NCBI RefSeq assembly: GCF_958298935.1
Contig: NC_084921.1
Span: 4,970,001-5,034,000 of the forward strand
DNA: 64,000 nt
Reading direction: 5' to 3'
From: Phragmites australis
Taxonomy: Eukaryota; Streptophyta; Magnoliopsida; Poales; Poaceae
Part shown: positions 34,621 to 44,087 of the stretch, piece by piece
How positions within the stretch are numbered: position 1 is the stretch's first letter
Layout of the letters: the number at the start of each line of letters is the position of its first letter
Translations under genes and position numbers: made by a program
Notes under the pieces: model-generated
The model's input: only the letters and a program-made list of their open reading frames with translations
Told to the model about the DNA's origin: nothing
Databases searched by the model: none

Positions 34621-35150
34621 ATTAATTTTCTTAAAAGAATTAATACTGGTAACTAGCTAGTACTACCTCTCTCGTTGTTTGATTGGTACACTAGCAATTG
34701 ATGTTACGTTGGTCAGAAGAGATCTTTGTTAGGGGAAATTAACGCGTGAATTCAGTGTGCTAGGTCGTTAATTTGCAGCAAAACTTCACAGACCGGCCAA
34801 TCACAATACAAGTATAGGACTACATGAATTTGTAATTCAAGGGAAAAGACAGGAATATGTTGTAAGTTACAATTTTTTTTTTTTGAGTCGTCATAAAAAC
34901 TAGTACTAATTAATCATTTCAAAAAATATATACCTGCATGCTTTGGGATGGTGTCAAAATACATGCATTATTAGTCGATACAACTGGCTGTTGGATTATC
35001 ATCGAGATACATACGGTGCGTGTGTACATATATGATTATGTTTTTCTTATCCAATAGTTCAAATATATACATTTTATTACATATTTTATTTATGAAATTT
35101 GGATGTATTTGCCCCATAATATATGTGATATTAGATATTGTCGTATCGTG
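34621..35150. other. AT-rich spacer
   Basis: No recognised feature. Confidence 0.4.
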
Positions 35151-35154
35151 TTAT

Positions 35155-35250
35155 ATATATATATATATATGTATGTATATATATATATGTATGTATATAT
35201 ATATATGTATGTATATATATATGTATGTATATATATATATATATATATAT
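35155..35250. repeat. (TA)n / GTATGTA compound microsatellite
   Basis: TA dinucleotides are interrupted at about 16-18 bp spacing by GTATGTA (starts near 35171, 35189, 35207, 35223). This makes a small higher-order tandem array. Confidence 0.9.
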
Positions 35251-36847
35251 GACCGAGAATGGCGACTAGAGGAGGTGAATAGACGCCTCAACAATTTTCT
35301 TTTGAAAGAGATGGTCTTTTCCTATTTCTCACCCAACGCACCTCAAAACGCTCAAGCAAAAGAAAAAGAATCAAAGAGACAAAGCAAGAAGATTAGTTCC
35401 ATGGCAACATGACTCCACGGATGAAATATCAACCATATGTTCCATTCAAGACCATTCCATGTATCTTTGTGCACAAAAACTCGTAACTTTTAAAGAAAAC
35501 TAAAGAAGATGGTCACCGGACAAGGTTATCAGCCAAGATGATAGTCTAGTGGCAAGGGGACTCAACACCTGCTCAAATACATGAGTATGTGAGTGTTTAA
35601 ACCACTAGCATCAAGAAGAACAACTCTGCGAAGGTGAAAAACTACAGCTCAAAGAAAAGATCACCGAACAAGGAACCTCTCCAAGTTGATGATCTAGAGG
35701 CAAGGGTACACAAGACCCATGAGTGTACACTCGTATGTGAATTTTTATGCCTCTAGTAACAAGAAGAGCAACCTCCCAATGTGCTGAAAATTCAGCTCAA
35801 AAACCAAAACAAAAATCACAAAGAAATACCAAAAACTTGCAAACTTCCAAGGGAACCAATAGAGAGAAACTAGAAGGAGGTGAGCACAATAACATGAAGA
35901 AAATAAACTTTATTACAGCAGAGGAGGTGGATTACAAAGATTTTTTCTCATAAAACTATTACCTAATACATAGACTAAGCACTCATCTTCCTCTCTACTA
36001 AAACCCTAACACAAGACTCTCATATGGGTGGCATAAGGGGCTCAAATGGCTGGTTCAAAATCTCTCATAGCCTTACCCCTCTATTTATAAGCCTAGAAAA
36101 CTTGACCCTTAAGTTTCCTAGCTTTTCCCCAAAATACCCCTCTCTTGTAGTATACTCCTACCTACCATTGATAGCATTTTAGTCTATTTTCTTCTCCATT
36201 CATTGGACGACCGCGACGCATTCATGACTTAGCTTTGTCTCGATGTAAGCTTCGCGATGATACCATGTACTCCTTTAGTCCTCCCACGGTTTTGAGGTCA
36301 AACCGCGAAACTGCCTGCACGTTTCTCAAAGCGTGACTCACTGCCTTGCTTACACCTTAAGCAAGCGCTTCAATGTCGATGCGTGTACTTTGTCATGCGA
36401 TCCTGACCGCCAGTAAGTCTCTCCCACTCCTGATCCCTTGGGTCGTCTTTTCACTTGCACTGGCATCCCCTTCGCTTGACTTTATCAACACGCCATCTTC
36501 ATCCGTCTTCAATACTTTGTTTGAGCTCTACGTGTTCAGCTAGGATCACCCTTGACTCCGCTCAGCCTCCTTAACCATCTGGCACCAAGCAATCCGCTTG
36601 GCCCCAATCATCCTGACGTCAACCGCCAAGTTGCATCCATCACCTGCACACTATGAGACGAGCAAACACATATCTCCAACTTCAATTTCAATTAGTCCAT
36701 AATCAATATGCTCAAATAAAATCTCAAATCAATTCAAATCACATTAAAGCTCATGCAAAACCGAAGATCATCAAAACAAATAAATGACAATGTCAATCAC
36801 TCATCACAAGTAAACCAAGGTACATTTCAACTTGGTTTATCAATACA

Positions 36848-36869
36848 AACACACACACACACACACACA
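36848..36869. repeat. (CA)n microsatellite
   Basis: About eleven CA dinucleotides within the copia LTR-like region. Confidence 0.9.
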
Positions 36870-37399
36870 ATAACACCGATCTAACTAGCCAGCCGATTCA
36901 TGCTTGACGTGTTAGATCATAAAGCTTTACCTAAACATCATGAATTCACTAGCTCTAGAATCAAGCACCTCTTAGTTGCGGAAGCGTGAAGCATACCTGT
37001 GTTCGGTGAAGCCATGTTGATGATCGTTGAGGTCGTTGTAGTGGTAGCCGTGTGTGGTGATGATTGTTGATACCGTGCAGATCGCTGGTGTGATGGAGCA
37101 GGTCACCAACGTGACGATGTGGCTGCGGTCTTCACCTTGTTCACTGCACCCTCTTAGGATCGGATAGATCAGGGTATGTGGGGGGAGGTTTAGCCTAACG
37201 TGAGAACTGTGATCACACGCCACCCTTGATCGTAAGGCTAACATCATAAGCCCACTCTCAATGAAATAGCACACTAAGGCAAAGCGTTACAACGGCCAAT
37301 AAAATGCCACTGAAACCCAAATACCTATAGTATATCACTTCATCTCGAAATGAAAATTTGTTATTCGTAATGGGAGTTGGTTTGCATTATGATCCTCTT

Positions 37400-37965
37400 A
37401 TCCAGAATCATAGGCTTTCCGATAACCCCATGCCGACAACATGATCACGAAAATATATGGTGTGGTAAGCCTTTAGTAAGCGGATCTGCAAGCATTGACT
37501 TAGTACTTATATGCTTGACACTTTTTGTTTGATCCTAGATTTTATCTTTCACAACATGATACATAATATCGATATGTTTGGCAGCACCACTCGACTTGTT
37601 GTTACTCGTATAGAAAACTGTGGGTTGATTATCGCGGCACAACATAAGTGGCTTTGAAATACTTTCGACCACTTTTAATCTCGGGATAAAGTTCTTTAGC
37701 TATACAGCCTACCCAGTAGCCTCATAACATGCTATAAACACAGCTTGCATCGTTGACAATGTCGTAAGTGTCTATTTGGAGCTTTCTACGAGATAGCTCC
37801 TCTAGCGAGGGTGAAGATATAATCTGACATGGATTTCTTAGTATCCTCACACCCAGAAAAGTCTACATCCGAATAACCAACAATTAATGAGAGTTCAACA
37901 CCAGCTTAGTCCTTGGTTAGGGTGAACTTTCCCAATAGAAGCTGGGCTTTAGTCTCTGCATCGTC
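37400..37965 (-). pseudogene. Ty1/copia RNase H remnant
   Basis: The minus strand reads VGYSDVDFSGCEDTKKSMSD, then YIFTLARGAIS, a stop, and later pieces around PHHIF and RDHVVGMGLSES. This is the C-terminal RNase H of copia polyproteins (YSDADxAGCxDxRKSTSGYxFTL...LTKGLPxxxFxxHVxxMGL). The first catalytic aspartate segment (SDVDF) is visible. Stops and at least one frameshift disable it. Confidence 0.72.
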
Positions 37966-38074
37966 GACTATCACAGTTGATCCAAAGTACCAAAAACTTA
38001 AGAAAATAGCAGGAAAATCAAAGATTAATGAGAGTTAGGCCATAAGACATACTAGGTTTTCCCTCAAAATTAAA

Positions 38075-38866
38075 CTAGGGGCAGCACAACCCATCTGGCC
38101 CCTCTGGCCCGAAGGATGGAATGGACCACCCTTCGCTCAGTGGCCAAACCCTTGTGACGATGAACTCTTTGATGAGATTGTGAGTTCTCAGGTGCTTCGC
38201 ACACCTCATAAATGCCTCAAAGGCGGCCCGCTCGGAATCCTTCAGCAGCACATCTGGGGCACGATTGCCTTTGTAATCTTGGCATTTAGACACAAGGTAC
38301 TCTTTCTTATCTACCTTATGGTAGAACCACCACTATGTCCAGTCCTTTGGCCATTTATTTTTGTAGGAAACGGTAGGCGTAGCCAAGCCTACGTGATAAG
38401 AGAAATTAAAGCAATCGTAGTGAGCTTCGCACTGCATGTTGTCTATGAAAACTGGCTTCGGCTAGTGGTGGAGCTGGTAAGCGGCAACGAAAGCTCTGGT
38501 GGAGGCCTTCGCTCCTTCTGACCTTGCCACCTAGGCAAAAAGGATGAGCCAAATGATGGCATTCGACATCAGTTGATGAAGAGAAACTTCGTACAACTTA
38601 AGGGCCTTTGCCACCATCTCATCGCAGGGTAGGCGAAGTCCCACATAGAAGTAATCCACGAAAGCAATGGATTCATCATCTTCCGAGCTTGGGATCTCCT
38701 GGTCCTTCGGGAGCCGGACTTTCGAGATATTGTTTATCATGCATTCTTTCTTTAGGCCGGCCAGGACCCCTTCGTCAACCTTCGACCGCCCGATCCAGTA
38801 GGTCCTCAACTTCGTGGACTTGCTTTTTGGGGCCATCCGCTTAGGTTGCCGGGTGGCTTCGGGCAA
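38075..38866 (-). pseudogene. Antisense ORF of second gypsy element (putative gypsy-type transposase family)
   Basis: The minus-strand frame 38866-38531 starts near MAPKSKSTKLRTYWIGRSKV and contains FVDYFYVGLRLPCDEMVAK and LYEVSLHQLMSNAIIWLILF. A stop-rich middle has AHYDCFNFSYHVG-like text. The frame 38293-38075 reads SKCQDYKGNRAPDVLLKD and AFMRCAKHLRTHNLIKEFIV. These match the general plan of the putative gypsy type transposon family, in which a conserved block has LYEVxLHQLTPNAIIRL. The function is unknown. Stops and frameshifts make it non-functional. It differs in sequence from the antisense ORF at 18.3-21.3 kb. Confidence 0.6.
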
Positions 38867-39202
38867 AGCAATGGAAGTAAATTACGGGGGCTTGAAGGCA
38901 ATGTGTTTGTGGTAAAAGGAAATGAACCGCGGGGTAACACTTATATAGCGGTCGAAACGCCAGCTCAAGAGTACTGGAAAAGACGTGTGTTTGGAATCGA
39001 CGCTCCGAAAATCGAACCGTCTCGCCAGACACCGTCACTTTTAGAAAGGTAGACCCTTTGGGTAAGCAAAGGGGGCCAAATTCACAAAAAGTCAAATGAA
39101 TATCGCGATACCTTTGACGGGCCTAAGGGGGAGGTGTTCGGTGATACCATCTAATTCACGGGTTCAGCCCATCGATGAGGAACCTTGCTCGTGGGGGGTT
39201 GC

Positions 39203-39803
39203 TGTTGGGGAATGGTCTCATAGGTCCCCTTCGAATCTTGAGTCGAAGACCTTTGCGACCACCGCAAACTAACAAAGCTCTTAGTTGTCGTGGATCTGTC
39301 GTGCTACAGGAACACTTCGGCAAGCCGAAGGTATCCTTCGGGATCTTGGCGCCGCAGGAGCGGTTCCAACAATTGGGATGAGCGAAGCCATAGTCAGGCG
39401 TTCGGAGAGCAGCTGAAGGACTTCGCTCAGCATCGCAAGGGAGTCAACCGAAGTGACACTAAATGTGTTGCCGGGCGAAGTACCTTCCGGGGTCCAAGCG
39501 AAGGGAGCACCGTTGCTAGCAACCAAATACCACGAAGGACAAGATTGTAAATGATCTAGATGTGCTTAAAATAGTACCATATTACCTACGAATATGTCGA
39601 AAATGTGCTAGTTGGGGTGGGGGGGTAATCTTGTAAATTGTAACAATGAACAGATAGTTATGGTCTATAAATAGGACATAACTGTAACTGATAAAACATG
39701 TGGCATTAATTCCAACAAAGACTTTATCACTTTGTGTGCCTTCCCCTCTAACCTTTTGATCTCTCTGAGGTCCAAAGACTCATCACTTTGTTTGGCAACA
39801 GTA
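39203..39803 (+). repeat. 3' LTR of second gypsy element
   Basis: It starts TGTTGGGGAATGG immediately after a G-rich polypurine-like tract. It contains repeated CTTCGG/CGAAG words, a TATA box at about 39664, and ends near AACA. The exact end and a target-site duplication were not verified. Confidence 0.5.
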
Positions 39804-39869
39804 GTTTCCAATCGGATAAAAAGGGAAAATCGAATAATCCCTGGATTAAGAAAAGGCCGCTGTTGTTCA

Positions 39870-39871
<2 letters not shown>

Positions 39872-39912
<41 letters not shown>
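39872..39912. repeat. (AT)n microsatellite
   Basis: About twenty AT dinucleotides, followed by a short CA run. Confidence 0.95.
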
Positions 39913-39922
<10 letters not shown>

Positions 39923-40360
39923 TACTAATTGGAAGCTCCTCCAGAGACCCTCACATTAATCCCAGGAGTAAACATGCTAGAAAAACAGAGATCCTAGAAA
40001 TTCTCACAGAAAAACAAAGCATCCGACCCTCAATTCAAAGATCTACGGTTGTTATTCCTGATCCGAATACTATCTCTTGGTTGTAGATTATTTAAACAGG
40101 GAATCCAACAATGATAAGTTCCACATACATAGTCTATCCAAAAAGGAATATTTGTCTTTGTAGAAACTAATGAACACGTTACAAGTACGTATATGACTCA
40201 AACTGATATGTGCAAATCCGGTTATTGCCAGGCAAAGAATATAGCCGAATCACTGTGTATACATACGGACTCATGCATGCATGCATGTGTAGGCAAGCAA
40301 TAATGCAACAATGAATTGGAAACGGGCTTGGTAATTAAAAAAAAAACAAGAGGTGCACTT
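39913..40360. other. Spacer, no gene seen
   Basis: AT-rich, with a CATGCATGCATGCATG run at about 40273. Nothing else was recognised. Confidence 0.4.
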
Positions 40361-40361
40361 A

Positions 40362-40690
40362 GGCCCCGTTTGGATAGCCGGTTCTGTTTCAGGCGAGAAT
40401 CTCACGGAACGGTACCAAACGCCCCTCAGCCGGCCGATTCACTCCAGGAACGGGCGGAACCGTTCCACGTTTTTGCACTGCGCTGGTGAATCGGCTGCAA
40501 CCCACTTTTACCGTCGGAATAGGAAAGCAAATTCTATAGAATCCTATCTTAAAAAAAAAATTCTTGTGATGACACGTATTCACTTCACATGTCTCCTCTT
40601 CAGCTTCAACCATTGAATCAAGGGATAGATGACGTAGATGGAGTAACAGTGTCCTACAGAATTTGCTTTCCAGAAACGGTCCATTTGTTC
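40362..40690. repeat. MITE-like segment with internal inverted repeats
   Basis: It begins AGGCCCCGTTTGG, a common start of hAT-type MITEs in grasses. The inverted partner CCAAACGCCCCT lies at about 40417. A second inverted pair is AAAGCAAATTCTATAG (about 40524) against CTACAGAATTTGCTTT (about 40654). Full termini and a target duplication were not resolved. Confidence 0.35.
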
Positions 40691-40829
40691 CGCACCTCTG
40701 AAAGAGTCCACGTTTAGGATGTGGAAAGTTCAAAGCGAAGGTACTTTAAAATCAGGAAGATTTAAAGGTTATGTTTGAAGACCTTAGAAACACCGTTGAT
40801 GATCATTTTTGTGCTTCATCAGGTGTCAT

Positions 40830-42024
40830 CACTACTACAGAAATGGTCATTCGTGTCTTATTATCACTGCCAGTATTGTTATAACCAATTGTCAGTTTAT
40901 AAGCTTATAGGACACATAAAAAGCATAGTTAGTAAGCACCGATAATGATAGTGATCATCACTGTCGGTTCATAACAATAATCGACAGTGATACTAGCTCA
41001 TAAAAGATATGCTTTTAATAACCGGGAGTGATAATGGCTATCACTGCCAGTTGTAATTACGAACTTTCAACCCCCGCTTGTTCGGCTTTTCTCGAACAGC
41101 CTTTAAATTTAACTCCGACGCCAATCGCTCACTCTCGCTCTCACACACGCGCACTACTCTCTTCCGTCCTCTCCCCTCCACCGTTGTCACTGCCGCGTGA
41201 TGGACACTCCACCACCATCCCCGCTCCGGCCACTAGACCGCCCCCTCCGTCGCCACCATCTCCGGCCACACCACCCACCTCCGCACCTTCATCTGACAAC
41301 AAGGCTCCAGCGCTGCCGGAGAGCTCGAATGAGGCGCAATACGAGCTATCTGGATCGACGGGGTCCCCCTTTGAGGACGACGTTTGGGATCACTTCATCG
41401 ACGAGCTGAAGGTGAAGAGGCTCTAGAGCAGCTTGGATGAGGACAAGAAGGAGGAAGAGAAGGAGGAGGAGGAAGTTAGGGACGAGGAGGAGGAGGAGGA
41501 CGGCGAAGATGACGACGATGACTACCACTTCTTCATCATCGTGGCCGACCCTAGGTGGTCGTGGTAGACTTGCGCGGTGGTTTTAGGGTTCTTTTATGTG
41601 CTCGGCCTTGTCTTTTATTTTTGGTGTATAGTGACTATCCAATAATTCTAGAGATTAGTAATTATTAGTGACTTAATTAATTATTGAATGATCTAAACCA
41701 ATAATTCTAAAGATTAGTAATATAAAGCTCGGATAAAGTATTTCTTACATGTTTAAATTTCAACATTTTCCCTGCTATTGAGTATCACTGCCAGTTCGTA
41801 GCTGAAATTGACAGTGATAAGCATATCAATCGGTAGATTGGACTCAAGAACTAGCAGTGATAGTTTGTTTCACCGCCGGTTCATGGATCCAACCAACACT
41901 GATATTCATTATTAGTGCCGGTTCTTGAGCCGGGAGTGATAATCCAATCACTATCGTTCAATCACTATGAACCAACAGTAATATAATTTTTAAATCGACA
42001 GTGATGACCCTTTTTGTAGTAGTG
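40830..42024. mobile_element. Non-autonomous CACTA transposon (1195 bp)
   Basis: It starts CACTACTACAGAAATGG at 40830 and ends CTTTTTGTAGTAGTG at 42024, nearly perfect terminal inverted repeats of CACTA type. The flanking triplets are CAT (40827-40829) and TAT (42025-42027), close to the 3-bp target duplication of this superfamily. Subterminal words such as CACTGCCAGTT and ACAGTGATA recur in both orientations (40865-41050 and 41780-42000). No transposase is present; a GC-rich ORF-bearing interior occupies 41100-41570. Confidence 0.88.
41028..41426 (+). CDS. Hypothetical ORF inside the CACTA element
   Basis: 132 codons starting at 41028. The middle is Pro/Ser/Thr-rich, and the end reads SPFEDDVWDHFIDELKVKRL before a TAG stop. 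Past that stop the same frame stays open for about 45 more codons as a highly acidic tail (DEDKKEEEKEEEE, GEDDDDDYHFF) ending at about 41568. It may be a captured host exon or a chance frame in GC-rich DNA. The sharp GC rise inside an AT-rich transposon favours capture. I do not recognise the protein, and nothing shows that it is expressed. Confidence 0.25.
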   Translation: MIMAITASCNYELSTPACSAFLEQPLNLTPTPIAHSRSHTRALLSSVLSPPPLSLPRDGHSTTIPAPATRPPPPSPPSPATPPTSAPSSDNKAPALPESSNEAQYELSGSTGSPFEDDVWDHFIDELKVKRL

Positions 42025-42319
42025 TATACCTCAAAGTCCTCAAGCTAGGCGGATTAAATGGTGTTGATGAGGATGATGATTCTGATGATGATAGTGAGCT
42101 AGAAGAACTAAACCCTCCTGCCAAGGCCAAAGGGAAAAGAGCTAGTTGTGGTGACATAGACAAGGGGAAAAGTGTTAAGACAAGCGAAGAACAGTATACA
42201 AGACATATTAGTAAAACCGTGTCTCTAAATAAGAGGTCCACAACATCTATTAAGACTATAGCTACAAGGCAAGATAACTCAGGATTTTCCATCCAGGAAA
42301 TAATGTCCATTGTGAAGTA

Positions 42320-43500
42320 ATGTCAATTGCACCACCATCCTCTATTTCAAGAAACCAAATTCAGCCAACTAACCAAACAATTTCAGAAGTGATTCTGATT
42401 TTTCAGAGAAATGTTTCTAGAGATAAATTAGAATCAACATTTCTCGGAGAATCCGGAACCCTACCAAATGAGCTCTTATTATAGCTAAATAACACATGTA
42501 GCTCTACCTGAGTAACGAAATTCAATATTCAGATTTAAATATTTCTATCTGATACATATAAATGGCACTTAAGAGCAAAGTAACGTACAACTATCTTAAT
42601 CTATACTAATTGGAGGATTTTTTAGGGTCGCCTGTTAATTTTAGGTAGAAAAAGAGTCCAAACTCCAAGATTAATCTGGGGGAAATTTCTCTATATAAAT
42701 GTCACATTAATTCAACAAATTAAAAAGATGTAATAATCCATGCAAATTGTAAATTTAAATTCAGTCACATCAACGTGGCTCTGATTTATCGGACATCCAA
42801 CACCACTTTGAGAGGAAAATTGCTAGAAACTCTCACATAATCAGAGAAAAGTGAAAAGATCTAATCCATTAGTTAGTAAATCCAGTTACAACGGCGAATG
42901 GTAGATGGAAGCAAATGTGCCATAGCTGAATTAGAGAGCATCTACGGGTGGAATGTGTTCAAATTAAAAGGAGAAATGCAATAGCCTGAGAAAACATGGG
43001 CTGGAGGTGTGGGTGGGGGTGGGGGCACACAGAGGTGATGAAGCAATTTCTATACCTTTGAGGGTCCGGAATTTAAGAGCGTGAAAGGGGCTAAATACTA
43101 CATGGCAATATATGGAGCTTAACACATTTTTCACATAGTTGTGACATGTCTCATGTCCACTCCAATACACTACAATTGCTAATACAACTGTTGTTGTAGA
43201 CGATATCCATCCAGTATTTAAGAATAAAACTTACATTTCTATTTGCAAGCCATGATTCATTTTAGATGAAGGAAGTTTATTTGATATGCAATCCAGGATT
43301 TATTTTAGATGAAGGAAATTTATTTCGATTTGCAAACCATAATAAGTGTCATGCTTAAAAATGTTACTACTTTTCAATATCCTAAAATTTGATGGTATGA
43401 GCAATTTTTTCACAAACTTTTATATTCATACTCGCTTCTAAACTTTTATAAGTGCATGATCATCAGCTGACTGGGGTGTGCTTGCATGTGGGTCCTGACT
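42320..43500. other. Spacer upstream of the IDD gene
   Basis: AT-rich, with no recognised gene. Two similar AT-rich lines near 43250-43330 (TTTTAGATGAAGGAAGTTTATTT and a near copy about 55 bp on) form a short duplication. Confidence 0.4.
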
Positions 43501-44087
43501 GCAGGTAAGACCAGAGAGAGAGAGAGAGAGCTGACTCGCTGAGGCTGGGAAAGATTGAGATGGGGAAGCATGACATTATGGGCTAATGATGCCAATTGCA
43601 AAGGCACCAAGCCACAGCTTTTTACGCTTTCTCCTTTCCCCATCTTTCTCCTCATGATATGTGCCATCATGCATTGCATTGCATTCCCACACCACACCAC
43701 AGTCACAATCACACTCACACTACCTGCTGCCTGCACAAACACCTAAACGCACCCCTTTCAACTTTCACCTTTTTACCTCTCCAAATTTTTTATTCCCACC
43801 TCCCCCCCCCCCCTCTCCCTCTCTCTCTCTCGATCTCTCAATCCTGCTATATCTATCCTCTTGCAGTTGGCTTGTTGCTGCCATTAGCTTTGCTTGCTCC
43901 AGTAATGACCCACGCCTAATTAAGAACAAAAGCTTCCCTTTTGTCCCCAGATTAAGAGAGCAAGTAGTAGCTTGTTAGTATTAGGGAGAAGCTAGAACTG
44001 CACAAAGAGAGATCGAGAACAAGAGTATTTAGTAGCTAGATCAGGATCTAATTCCCAGCAAGGGCAAGATACAAGAAAGAACTAACA
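43501..44087 (+). promoter_or_regulatory. Upstream region and leader of the IDD gene
   Basis: It contains a (GA)n tract at 43513-43530 and a C/CT-rich tract at 43801-43840 (poly-C followed by (CT)n), both common in grass promoters and 5' leaders. The sequence just before the ATG at 44088 (CTAACAATGGC) fits a plant start context, with A at -3 and G at +4. No unambiguous TATA box was chosen. Short open frames with ATG upstream (43596, 43661) could act as upstream ORFs if they are in the leader. Confidence 0.45.

Larger units (their letters stand above)
35251..37990 (-). mobile_element. Ty1/copia remnant (pol end plus LTR-like region)
   Basis: The minus strand carries a copia RNase H region (37965-37400). 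Downstream on that strand (37300-35251) is a non-coding, LTR-like stretch containing GACTAGAGGAGGTGAATAG at about 35263, a phrase I associate with LTR regions of copia elements in plants. A (CA)n tract lies at about 36848-36869. Two imperfect repeats of about 150 bp occur at 35508-35800. The 5' LTR, gag, protease, integrase and most of reverse transcriptase are absent. The element abuts the second gypsy remnant near 37990. Confidence 0.55.
38060..39803 (+). mobile_element. Second Ty3/gypsy remnant: antisense ORF plus 3' LTR
   Basis: An antisense ORF remnant (38866-38075, minus) is followed on the plus strand by a polypurine-like GTGGGGGGTT and TGCTGTTGGGG at about 39191-39210. An LTR-like sequence from 39203 onward contains a TATA string (CTATAAATAG, about 39664) and ends near GGCAACA (about 39803). 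The layout (antisense ORF, polypurine tract, LTR) repeats that of the 15.5-21.9 kb element and fits the Tat lineage. The left part is missing, apparently cut at the copia boundary. Confidence 0.6.
40763..42319 (+). pseudogene. Myb/SANT-like protein remnant interrupted by a CACTA element
   Basis: Before the CACTA the plus strand reads KVMFEDLRNTVDDHFCASSG followed by V (ending about 40827). After it (42028-42319) one frame reads YLKVLKLGGLNGVDEDDDSD, ELEELNPPAKAKGKRASCGD and GFSIQEIMSIVK, then a stop. MFEDLRNTGxDHxAxSSGV followed by an acidic linker is typical of plant Myb/SANT-like proteins related to PIF/Harbinger accessory proteins. The two parts flank the transposon exactly, with a small frame change at the junction. 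The DNA-binding region upstream of 40763 is not recognisable. Confidence 0.55.

Noticed and set aside
36972..37274. 100-codon minus-strand ORF
   Set aside because: It lies in the non-coding copia LTR-like region and the peptide shows no family features.
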